DNA of 43,719 bases, from contig PBGO01000020.1 of NCBI GenBank assembly GCA_002719095.1, forward strand, positions 31,266 through 74,984, in the 5' to 3' direction. Below, one piece after another: positions 9,068-17,917 of this stretch (position 1 is the first letter of the stretch; every line of letters begins with the position of its first letter). A model generated the notes under the pieces. That model saw nothing but the letters and a program-made list of their open reading frames with translations, was not told the origin of the DNA and did no database searches. Both the position numbers and the translations under genes were made by a program. This DNA comes from Fidelibacterota bacterium. Lineage in GTDB: Bacteria > Fidelibacterota > Marinisomatia > SCGC-AAA003-L08 > D37C17.

Positions 9068-9721
9068 ATGAGAAATTCTTTATACAGCATGAAAAAGGTA
9101 ATATTTAAAAATAAAAGTTTTAAACTTAATATTAATAAATTTGATATTCATAGAGGTGCAATATATTTAGTCGGAGGTAAAATATCTTCGGGTAAATCAA
9201 TTTTTTTAAAGCTTTTAAATAATTCAATTAGTTACAGAGGGTTAATAAAATATGAAAATGAAGACTTATCTCAATTGAGCAAAAATATTATTAATAAAGA
9301 TATTTTACATCTTAATTCAGACCTGCCCTTTTCTTTCAAAACCGTAAAAAATTATATTAATCATTTCGCGGATAAATACGATACAATTCAAAAAAATAAA
9401 AAAGATATTAAGAGTTTAGTAAGAAGACTTGGAGCCTCTAAAATCATGAATAAAAGAGTTTTTACGCTCTCTAAAAGCCAAAGAAGAATTGTAAGCTTAA
9501 TTTCTGTAATATCTGCTGATTCAAAAGTTTTAATCATCGATGATTTGGATTTGTACTTAACTACTGATGAACTAAAAATTTTAAAAACTGTATTAATAAA
9601 GAAAGCAAATTATGATGGAGTGACTATTGTAGCTGGTTGCAGATACTATTATAATTTCCCTAAATTTGCTTCTGTAAATATAACTCTCGATTCTGGAAGG
9701 ATAGTAAAAGTAAGATCTTAA
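9068..9721 (+). CDS. Divergent ABC-type ATPase domain protein
   Basis: Walker A GGKISSGKS, signature-like LSKSQRR, Walker B KVLIIDDLDL. The usual Glu and switch His look substituted. Confidence 0.65.
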   Translation: MRNSLYSMKKVIFKNKSFKLNINKFDIHRGAIYLVGGKISSGKSIFLKLLNNSISYRGLIKYENEDLSQLSKNIINKDILHLNSDLPFSFKTVKNYINHFADKYDTIQKNKKDIKSLVRRLGASKIMNKRVFTLSKSQRRIVSLISVISADSKVLIIDDLDLYLTTDELKILKTVLIKKANYDGVTIVAGCRYYYNFPKFASVNITLDSGRIVKVRS

Positions 9722-9762
9722 TTAAATATATATATTTTATTTCAATTTCTAATTTGTTATAT

Positions 9763-9782
9763 TAAACCGACCGGTCGGTTTA
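9763..9782. promoter_or_regulatory. Putative TetR-family operator: perfect 20-bp palindrome
   Basis: TAAACCGACCGGTCGGTTTA equals its own reverse complement and sits 4 bp upstream of the TetR ATG (9787). GC-rich core in AT-rich DNA. Confidence 0.85.
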
Positions 9783-9786
9783 TTAT

Positions 9787-10383
9787 ATGAGTGTAAACAA
9801 ACAAGAAAATACAAAAAAAAAGATTCTAGATTCTGCTTTTGATGTCTTTGTGAAAAATGGTTACAAAGACACTACTATGTCTCATATAGTTAGAGAGTCA
9901 GGACTTAGTAAAGGTGCAATTTATCATTATTACAAAAGTAAGAAAGATTTATTCATTAGTTTAATTGATCATTGGGAGATATTTAGTTTTCCTGACTTTT
10001 ACTCAAAATCGAACAAAGATGAAAGTGCTCAAGAAACTTTAATGAGATTTGCTGATACAGTTTATGAAGTTTTTTGTAAAAGACCTCATGTTTTTCTGGC
10101 AGAGATTGAATTTTGGGCATTAGCTAATAAGGATAAGGAAATTAATGATAGATCAAAAGTTTTATACGATAAAATCCTAAAGCTTTTTGAGCTCGTATTA
10201 AATAAAGGAATTAGAAACAAGGAGTTTAAAAAAATTGATACAAAAACAATTTCTGTAGAACTGTTATCAGTTTTTCAGGGAATAAATTGGTTTTGTTTAT
10301 TTGGAGGCAACAAAAGAGAGGTGGAAAAATATCTCCATCAATCTGTTCACACAATATTAGAAGGAATAAGGAGTAAATCATGA
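9787..10383 (+). CDS. TetR-family transcriptional regulator
   Basis: N-terminal HTH KKKILDSAFDVFVKNGYKDTTMSHIVRESGLSKGAIYHYYKSKKDLF. Confidence 0.92.
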   Translation: MSVNKQENTKKKILDSAFDVFVKNGYKDTTMSHIVRESGLSKGAIYHYYKSKKDLFISLIDHWEIFSFPDFYSKSNKDESAQETLMRFADTVYEVFCKRPHVFLAEIEFWALANKDKEINDRSKVLYDKILKLFELVLNKGIRNKEFKKIDTKTISVELLSVFQGINWFCLFGGNKREVEKYLHQSVHTILEGIRSKS

Positions 10384-12185
10384 CAGAAGATATGTTAGTT
10401 GAGAATGAGATAAATACAAGTTTTGAGATAGATTTTTCAAAGTTGCAAGGTAGGGGCGGAAAGTTTATTATTTCCCCAATTGGCTCTGATAAGGTTTTTT
10501 GTAGAGAAAGTTTTAGTGAAGATCACAGAATGTTCGAGAGTGCTGCGTTAGAATTTGCTCAAAAAACAATCTTTCCAATGAGAGAGAAACTTGAGTCACA
10601 TAACAAAGAGGCTTCGCTTGAAGTTTTTAAGCAAATGGGAGAACTTGGCTTTCTGGGCGTTGATACACCTGAAGAATTTGGGGGGCTAGGATTAGACAAA
10701 ACAACTGCTTGTATAGTATGTGATATTTTATCTTATGGAGGAAGCGTATCGATAATGGTAACACAGGCTGCACACACCGGAATTGCTTCTCTTCCAATAA
10801 TATGGTATGGAACAAAAACACAAAAAGAAAAATATTTACCCAAGCTTGCCTCAGGTGAATGGATGGGTTGCTATGCATTAACTGAACCCGCGGCAGGTTC
10901 TGATGCCTTGTCAGGACAAATGAAAGCTAAATTAAGTGAAGATGGAAAACACTATCTCTTGTCTGGTCAAAAAATATATATTACAAATGGTGGTTGGTCA
11001 GATGTATGCGTAACATTTGCAAATGTTGATGGAAAGTACACTGGATTTATTGTTGATAAGGACTGTCCAGGTTGGGTTGCAGGTGAAGAAGAAAAAAAGA
11101 TGGGTATTAAAGGTTCCTCAACTGTAACTCTCTTCTTTGAAGATTGTAAGGTACCTTTAGAAAATATGATTGGTAATGTTGGGCAAGGTTCTGCAATAGC
11201 TTTTAATGTTCTTTATGCTGGTAGATATAAACTAGGAGTCAGCGCTGCAGCGGGAGCAAAAATTTGTACAAACTTATCTTATGATTTTGCTAACGAAAGA
11301 GAGCAGTTTTCAAGGAAAATAGCTAACTTTTCAATGATGAAGAGAAAAATGTCTGATATGGTCGTCAAGTGTTGGGAAGCAGATTCTTTAAATTATATGA
11401 CTTCAGGTTCTATTGATGAATCAATTAAAGATTTTGATAAAACTAGCCCAGACTATTTTGAGAAAGTACAAAAAGTAATCGAAGATCACGCTATTGAGGC
11501 ATCATTGTGTAAAGTTGTTGGTTCAGAGGCACTGGCATTTTCAGTTGATGAGGGCGTTCAAATTCACGGTGGCGCAGGATACATTGAAGACTATCCTATT
11601 TGCGCTATGTACAGAGATGAGCGCATAAATAGAATTTTCGAAGGTACAAACGAAATTAATAGGCTTTTGATTGCTGGTACAGCTCTTAAAAAAGCTTTGT
11701 TAGAAGATATTCCAATTAGAGATTCAATTCTTAGCAGAGCAACCGAGTGGGTTCCGAACGATTTGTTTGTTGATGAAGATATTTTGACTGAAGCCAAAGT
11801 TGTTGAATTTTGCAGATCATTAAATCTATATGTTTTTAATTTGTTAATTACTAAATACGGACAAGATTTAAAAAACGAACAATGGGTCCTTGAGCCTTAT
11901 GCAGATGTTCTTATCTCATTGTCAATACTTGATACAACTATTAAAAGATATATTCAAGCTAATGACTTAAAGAAAACTGATATGTTGCCTGTTTTAAAAC
12001 TATCAGTTGCTAATCAATATCAAAGTATGATGCTTAATGCTTTTGATATTTTGGCAAGTATCGATGAAAACAGTGATTTTCTGAAAGAACAAGTGACCAG
12101 TCTTAAATATAGTCCTAATAAAATTGGCTTAAAGAAAAATGTTTACAGAGATTTAGATAAATATGGTAAGTATTATTTAGACTAA
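10380..12185 (+). CDS. fadE: Acyl-CoA dehydrogenase with C-terminal extension (FadE-like)
   Basis: YALTEPAAGSDALSGQMKA, GIKGSSTVTLFFEDCKVP, QIHGGAGYIEDYPICAMYRDERINRIFEGTNEINR. Confidence 0.88.
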   Translation: MTEDMLVENEINTSFEIDFSKLQGRGGKFIISPIGSDKVFCRESFSEDHRMFESAALEFAQKTIFPMREKLESHNKEASLEVFKQMGELGFLGVDTPEEFGGLGLDKTTACIVCDILSYGGSVSIMVTQAAHTGIASLPIIWYGTKTQKEKYLPKLASGEWMGCYALTEPAAGSDALSGQMKAKLSEDGKHYLLSGQKIYITNGGWSDVCVTFANVDGKYTGFIVDKDCPGWVAGEEEKKMGIKGSSTVTLFFEDCKVPLENMIGNVGQGSAIAFNVLYAGRYKLGVSAAAGAKICTNLSYDFANEREQFSRKIANFSMMKRKMSDMVVKCWEADSLNYMTSGSIDESIKDFDKTSPDYFEKVQKVIEDHAIEASLCKVVGSEALAFSVDEGVQIHGGAGYIEDYPICAMYRDERINRIFEGTNEINRLLIAGTALKKALLEDIPIRDSILSRATEWVPNDLFVDEDILTEAKVVEFCRSLNLYVFNLLITKYGQDLKNEQWVLEPYADVLISLSILDTTIKRYIQANDLKKTDMLPVLKLSVANQYQSMMLNAFDILASIDENSDFLKEQVTSLKYSPNKIGLKKNVYRDLDKYGKYYLD

Positions 12186-12200
12186 TAAGGAGTTTAGCAT

Positions 12201-13331
12201 ATGAGAAATACAGTTATTTTAGATGCAGTTAGAAGTCCCATAGGACTTAAGAGTGGTAAGCTTGTAGGTATCAGGCCAGATGATTTAACGTCTGAAGTAG
12301 TTAAAGCATTACTTGAAAGAAATCCAGATTTCTCAAAGGAAAATATAGAGGATGTAGTCATTGGCTGTGCTTTTCCCGAAGGTTCTCAAGGTATGCTCAT
12401 TTCTAGAGGTGTATCAATATTATCTGGGATTCCAAAAGAATCAGCCGCAAAAGTTGTAAACAGATTTTGTGGTTCAGCCATGGATGCTGTACATCAAGTT
12501 AGTCAGGCAATCGATGCAGGAGATATAAGCTGTGGTTTAGCTGGTGGGGTTGAAGACATGTTTGGAGTACCTATGGGAGGTTTTAATCCAGATTTCAACC
12601 CTGAGTTGTACGAAAATGAATATTACATTGGTATGGGTGAGACAGCTGAAAATCTAGCTAATGAGCTTCAAATTGCAAGAGAGGAGCAAGAAGAATTTTC
12701 AATAAACTCACATAAAAAAGCTCTCAGAGCTATTAAAAATGGTAATTTTGAAAATGAAATCGTTCCCATTACATTTAACGGAGAAACAATCTCTATTGAC
12801 GAAGGGCCAAGAGAACCTGATCTTGAAAAGATTAAGTCGTTAAGTCCTGCTTTTGACGTTAATGGGTCTATCACTCCAGCTACCTCTAGTCCAATATCAA
12901 TTGGTGCTTCTGCTTTGCTTATGATGGATGAAAAGATGGCGCAAAAGTATGGCTTAAGTTATGAATTTAAAATCATTGGCAGGTCTATAGCGGGTGTCGA
13001 TTGGAGGACTATGGGTGCAGGTCCTTTACCAGCTACTGAAAAAGTATTAAAAAAGACAGGGCTTAATATTAATGATATTGATGCTATCGAACTAAATGAA
13101 GCATTTGCAGCTCAATCTTTATATGTTATTAAAAAAGGAGGATGGGATATTGATAAAATAAATATTAATGGCGGAGCAATTGCCCTAGGTCATCCTTTGG
13201 GTTGTTCAGGAAGTCGCATCATAGGAACCTTAATGAATGTTATGAAGCAAAATGATTTGAAGTATGGCTTGGCTACGATGTGTATTGGCACAGGGCAAGG
13301 TATAGCAACAATAATTGAGAGGATTAAATAA
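12201..13331 (+). CDS. fadA: Acetyl-CoA C-acyltransferase (thiolase)
   Basis: VVNRFCGSAMDAV, IELNEAFAAQ, NINGGAIALGHPLGCSGSRI, CIGTGQGIA. Confidence 0.93.
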   Translation: MRNTVILDAVRSPIGLKSGKLVGIRPDDLTSEVVKALLERNPDFSKENIEDVVIGCAFPEGSQGMLISRGVSILSGIPKESAAKVVNRFCGSAMDAVHQVSQAIDAGDISCGLAGGVEDMFGVPMGGFNPDFNPELYENEYYIGMGETAENLANELQIAREEQEEFSINSHKKALRAIKNGNFENEIVPITFNGETISIDEGPREPDLEKIKSLSPAFDVNGSITPATSSPISIGASALLMMDEKMAQKYGLSYEFKIIGRSIAGVDWRTMGAGPLPATEKVLKKTGLNINDIDAIELNEAFAAQSLYVIKKGGWDIDKININGGAIALGHPLGCSGSRIIGTLMNVMKQNDLKYGLATMCIGTGQGIATIIERIK

Positions 13332-15667
13332 TGAATATCAAAAAAGTAGGAGTTCTTGGTTGTGGTGTAATGGGCGGGCAAATTGCAGCACATTTAAATA
13401 ATGTTGGTTTAGATGTTATTGCTTTTGATCTTGACACTAAAATTGCTCAGAATGGTATTGATGCGACCAAAAAAATGAAGCCAAGTCCTTTTTATAACAT
13501 AAAAACCGCAGAAAGAATCAAAGTTGCATCTTTTGATGATTTGGAATTGGTGAAAGATTGTGATTGGGTCATTGAAGCCATTGCTGAAAAAATTGAATGG
13601 AAAACAGGTTTGTATTCAAAACTTGCTCCCTTCTTATCCAAAGACGCAATATTGACGTCTAACACATCGGGATTATTACTATCCGATTTAACTGAAGCAA
13701 TGAATGATAGCTTAAAAAAGAAATTTTTTATTACTCATTTCTTCAACCCACCTAGATACATGAAGCTTGTTGAGTTTGTAACTTCTAGTGATAACGAAAC
13801 CTCAACAATAGAATATATGAAAAATTTTATGACCAATGTTTTAGGAAAAGGTGTTGTTTTTGCCAAAGATACGCCAAATTTCATAGCAAATAGAATTGGA
13901 ACTTATGGAATGATGGTTTGTTTGCAGCAGGCGCATAAAAATAATTTATCAGTTGAGGATGTTGACTCATGGACAGGAACCCTCGTTGGAAGACCAAAAA
14001 GTGGTACATTCCGTACCGCTGATATAGTTGGCTTAGATACTTTATCTTTTGTTGCTAAAACAGCTTTTGACAAGTGTACTGATGATCCCGAACGTCAGAT
14101 TTTTGAAATTCCTGACTATTTAGAAAGTATGATTAAGCAAGGACGTTTAGGTCAAAAAAGTGGTCAAGGTTTTTACAAAAAAATTGATAAAGGTGTTATT
14201 CATTCCTTGTCTCTCAAAACGCTAGAATATTCACCCATGGAAAAAAAACGTTATGGCTCAATAAGGATAGCAAAAGAAAGTACTGACTTAAAAGAAAGAT
14301 TAAAGTCGCTCGTTAAGGTTGATGATCCTTGTGGAAACTTCATATGGGAATCTCTATCGCATACTTTAACATATGCTGCTTCATTGAATGTAAAAATTTC
14401 TGAGGATATTGTAAGTATTGATAATGCGATGAAATGGGGGTTTGGCTGGGATCTTGGGCCATTTGAAGTTTGGGATGCGTTAGGTTTTGATTATACAATA
14501 AATAGAATGAAAGAGGAAGGAAAGGATGTACCACAATGGGTGCGTTACATGTATAAAAAGAATGACAATTGTTTTTATAGATATACTTCTGGAGTCAAAG
14601 AATACTATGACTTCAAAACATCAACCTACAAGCCAATTGAAATGCCTTCAGATACATTGTCATTTGAAATAGCAAATGAAAACAACAATTTAATTCGTAG
14701 AAATTGGTCAGCATCAGTTTTTGATTTAGGTGATGAAGTTGCTGGTGTTGAGTTTCATTCAGCTCTAAAAAAGGAATTAAATCCAATTGATGGCTCTATT
14801 CTTCAGACCCTTGATTATGCTCTGGATTGGGTTTCTCAACATGATTTTAAAGGTCTTGTTATATCTGGAGATGGTCCAAATTTTTGTGCCGGAGCTAATT
14901 TAAATATGATTTTAGCCATGGCAGAACGAAAAGATTGGGATTCAATCAATCAAGTTACTGAGCTTATGCAAAACATCATGCAGAAGATAAGATTTTCAGA
15001 TTTCCCAGTTATTGCTGCTCCGTACGGATTAGTTCTTGGTGGTGGATTTGAGACTATTGGAGCATGTGATAGAATTGTTGCTGCTGCAGAGTCTTATGTG
15101 GGTTTAGTTGAAGTTGGTGTTGGTTTAATTCCTGGTGCAGGAGGAAATCTACGAATGATTAGTAATTTAAGCAGTAAAATGAATTCCGCGATGCCTGGAG
15201 CTTTTCCTGTAGTCCAAAGAGCATTTGAGACTGTTGGTTTTGCAAAAGTAGGAACATCTGCTCATCACGCTAAATCATATGGTTATCTTACTGAAGAAGA
15301 TATAATAGTACCTAATAGAGATCAAATTTTGAGTAAAAGTAAAAAAGAAATCTTGAAGATGTCACCTGGATACAAATCGCCTGTAGTTCAAAGTTTTAAA
15401 TTACCTGGTGCAAGTGGAAGACTTGTAATTAAGAGTTCTATAAAAAGTTTTGTAAAAGCAGGTAAAATTTCAGAGCATGATGCCTTGATTGCTGAAAAAT
15501 TAGGTTATGTTCTTACTGGTGGTAGCAAAGGTGGTCCTTTGAGCCCAGTTGATGAGCAATACCTTTTAGATATAGAAAGAGAAGTTTTTGTCAGTTTGTG
15601 TGGTGAGCAAAAAACACTTGATAGGATAGGTTTTATGCTTAAAAAGGGTAAGCCATTAAGAAATTAA
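13331..15667 (+). CDS. fadN: 3-hydroxyacyl-CoA dehydrogenase / enoyl-CoA hydratase fusion (FadN-like order)
   Basis: N-terminal VGVLGCGVMGGQIAAHL, ITHFFNPPRYMKLVE; C-terminal ECH region VISGDGPNFCAGANLNM, APYGLVLGGGFE. Confidence 0.88.
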   Translation: MNIKKVGVLGCGVMGGQIAAHLNNVGLDVIAFDLDTKIAQNGIDATKKMKPSPFYNIKTAERIKVASFDDLELVKDCDWVIEAIAEKIEWKTGLYSKLAPFLSKDAILTSNTSGLLLSDLTEAMNDSLKKKFFITHFFNPPRYMKLVEFVTSSDNETSTIEYMKNFMTNVLGKGVVFAKDTPNFIANRIGTYGMMVCLQQAHKNNLSVEDVDSWTGTLVGRPKSGTFRTADIVGLDTLSFVAKTAFDKCTDDPERQIFEIPDYLESMIKQGRLGQKSGQGFYKKIDKGVIHSLSLKTLEYSPMEKKRYGSIRIAKESTDLKERLKSLVKVDDPCGNFIWESLSHTLTYAASLNVKISEDIVSIDNAMKWGFGWDLGPFEVWDALGFDYTINRMKEEGKDVPQWVRYMYKKNDNCFYRYTSGVKEYYDFKTSTYKPIEMPSDTLSFEIANENNNLIRRNWSASVFDLGDEVAGVEFHSALKKELNPIDGSILQTLDYALDWVSQHDFKGLVISGDGPNFCAGANLNMILAMAERKDWDSINQVTELMQNIMQKIRFSDFPVIAAPYGLVLGGGFETIGACDRIVAAAESYVGLVEVGVGLIPGAGGNLRMISNLSSKMNSAMPGAFPVVQRAFETVGFAKVGTSAHHAKSYGYLTEEDIIVPNRDQILSKSKKEILKMSPGYKSPVVQSFKLPGASGRLVIKSSIKSFVKAGKISEHDALIAEKLGYVLTGGSKGGPLSPVDEQYLLDIEREVFVSLCGEQKTLDRIGFMLKKGKPLRN

Positions 15668-15674
15668 TTAATAT

Positions 15675-16574
15675 CTATCTCTTAAATATATTTAATAATA
15701 CGTACTTTGCAATACTTGGATTTTCTTTAATCCTTCTCATAGAATAGTCGTACCAGTCTTCGCCAAATGGAAGATAAAGTCTTGTTTTGAAACTATTTTC
15801 TTGATTTCTTGCAAACCATTTTTGTAGTGGGACTCCGTAAAGAGCTTGGAATTCAAATTCATTACTTTTCATTTTATATTTTTTTATGAGCTCATAACTT
15901 TTTTCTAAAAGATGTTCATCATGGGTTGCTATGCCAATGTATATTTTTCTTGAAAATGCATATTCTAAAATATCAAGAAAGTTTTTATTTATGTCTGATT
16001 TTTTTTCAAAAGCAATTTCGTTTGATTCAGAATAAATACCCTTACAAAGCCTAATGTTTAAATTCTTATTTTTTAGTTTTTTTAAATCGTGTAAGGATTT
16101 TTTTAAATACGATTGTATTACAATTCCAACATTGTTTTGATTCTTGGATAAATTTTTATATGCTTCTATTGATAAATTAGTATATCTGGAATCCTCCATG
16201 TCAATTCTAATGAAATTTGATAGTTTCAAAGCTTGATTGGCAAGTAATGCAAGATTTTTTTTGAATAATGAATCATTGACATCTTGACCAATGTGTGAGG
16301 GCTTAACGGAAATGTTTGCATCAATATTATTATCGTAAATTTTGATGAGTAATTTTTTATACAAATCAGTTATTTTTGACGATTCTTCTTTTGTTGTTGT
16401 ATGCTCGCCTAGGATATCTAGTGTCAACACGAAACCTTTCGCATTAAGTTCTCTGCAAATTGACAAAGTCTCTTCAATTGTGAAACCAGCAATATATCTA
16501 CTTGAAAAAAATTTGATAAAATTTTCAGGAAAAAATTTCAAAATCTCAAAGAAAAAAGCATTTATTAATTTCAT
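15675..16574 (-). CDS. Proline dehydrogenase (monofunctional)
   Basis: YIAGFTIEETL, IRIDMEDSRYT, IRLCKGIYSE, GIATHDE, LPFGEDWYDYSMRRIKENP. Confidence 0.85.
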   Translation of the reverse strand: MKLINAFFFEILKFFPENFIKFFSSRYIAGFTIEETLSICRELNAKGFVLTLDILGEHTTTKEESSKITDLYKKLLIKIYDNNIDANISVKPSHIGQDVNDSLFKKNLALLANQALKLSNFIRIDMEDSRYTNLSIEAYKNLSKNQNNVGIVIQSYLKKSLHDLKKLKNKNLNIRLCKGIYSESNEIAFEKKSDINKNFLDILEYAFSRKIYIGIATHDEHLLEKSYELIKKYKMKSNEFEFQALYGVPLQKWFARNQENSFKTRLYLPFGEDWYDYSMRRIKENPSIAKYVLLNIFKR

Positions 16575-16727
16575 TTTTAGCGTCTTTTAGGTTTTTTTGT
16601 AAAAATTATCTAATTAAATATATAAATGTACAATAAAAGTTTGGCTACAAAACTTAAGTAAGGGTAAATTATATATATTTGTTTAATCAAATTACGACAC
16701 TTTTCATATTACATTTAGGAGATATTT

Positions 16728-17435
16728 ATGTCATATTCGCCAAAAACTTGGATTAAGGGCAATTTTAAGAGCATAGAAAAAATTACAAAGTTGACATGGA
16801 AGTTTGTTATTGAGTTAGAAAATACTTTTAATTATAAAGCAGGTCAGTTTGTTAATATCAAAGTAAATGGGGTAACCAGAAGCTATTCTATTGCTTCTTA
16901 CGATTCTGGTAAGAATACTTTTGAATTATTGATTGTTAAACTCGAAGGAGGAGCTTTGACCACAATGCTTTTTGGCTCAATTAAAGAGGGTGATGAACTT
17001 GAGGCTAAGGGTCCATATGGTCATTTCTTGTTACCTGAAAAGATTGAAAACGACTTATTTTTCATATGTACAGGTACGGGCTTAGCGCCATTTAGAAGCA
17101 TGCTCGATTTAATTATTCAGCAAAATCTATCTCACCAAAAAATATATTTAATTTTTGGTACAAGAACTAAAGACGATCTCTTGTGCTATGATGAGATAAA
17201 CAAAATGAAAAAAAGTGTTGATGGTCTTAATTACGTTCCTGTTCTTTCGAGAGAAGAATGGGATGGTGCCACTGGCTATGTCCATAAGCATTACAAGCAA
17301 ATTATCGAAAGCAATAAGTTAAAAGATCCGATATTTTATTTATGCGGATGGCGAGATATGATTATTGAATCTAGGAACAACTTAAAAGATATGGGTTATG
17401 ATACAAAAAAAATCATTTGTGAGATATATGATTAA
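16728..17435 (+). CDS. Ferredoxin/flavodoxin-NADP+ reductase-like oxidoreductase
   Basis: FAD motif RSYSIAS, GPYGHFLLP, NAD(P) motif FICTGTGLAPFRSML, YLCGWRDMI. Confidence 0.85.
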   Translation: MSYSPKTWIKGNFKSIEKITKLTWKFVIELENTFNYKAGQFVNIKVNGVTRSYSIASYDSGKNTFELLIVKLEGGALTTMLFGSIKEGDELEAKGPYGHFLLPEKIENDLFFICTGTGLAPFRSMLDLIIQQNLSHQKIYLIFGTRTKDDLLCYDEINKMKKSVDGLNYVPVLSREEWDGATGYVHKHYKQIIESNKLKDPIFYLCGWRDMIIESRNNLKDMGYDTKKIICEIYD

Positions 17436-17455
17436 CACCATTAATTTTATATAAT

Positions 17456-17917
17456 ATGAAAAAAGTTTCAGATTCTTCTGTGATTATGCACGAGCTTGTA
17501 TTGCCCAATGACACAAATATTTTAGGTAATGTTTTGGGCGGAAGAGTAATGCATTTGATTGATATATGTGCTGCAATGTCTGCATACAAGCACGCAAGAT
17601 CTCCTGTAGTAACTGCAAGTATTGACCATCTTAATTTTCTATCTCCTGCAAACAAAGGTGATATTCTTATTTTAAAATCATCTGTTAATTATGTATCTAG
17701 TACATCAATGGAAATAGGCGTCAAAGTTGAATCTGAAAATACTTTGACAGGCAATATCAAGCATACTGCTTCAGCTCATCTAACTTTTGTTGCATTAGAC
17801 GATGAAGGAAAGCCTAAAAAAATTAGTAAAATAGAACCTCTTTCAGATATTGAGCATGCTCGGTATAAGTCAGCTATGAAAAGAGTGGAAACTAGAAAAA
17901 AGGAGCTTTCTAAATGA
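17456..17917 (+). CDS. Acyl-CoA thioesterase (hotdog fold, YciA-like)
   Basis: NILGNVLGGRVMHLIDICAAMSAYKHARSPVVTASIDHLNFLSPANKGDIL. Confidence 0.85.
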   Translation: MKKVSDSSVIMHELVLPNDTNILGNVLGGRVMHLIDICAAMSAYKHARSPVVTASIDHLNFLSPANKGDILILKSSVNYVSSTSMEIGVKVESENTLTGNIKHTASAHLTFVALDDEGKPKKISKIEPLSDIEHARYKSAMKRVETRKKELSK

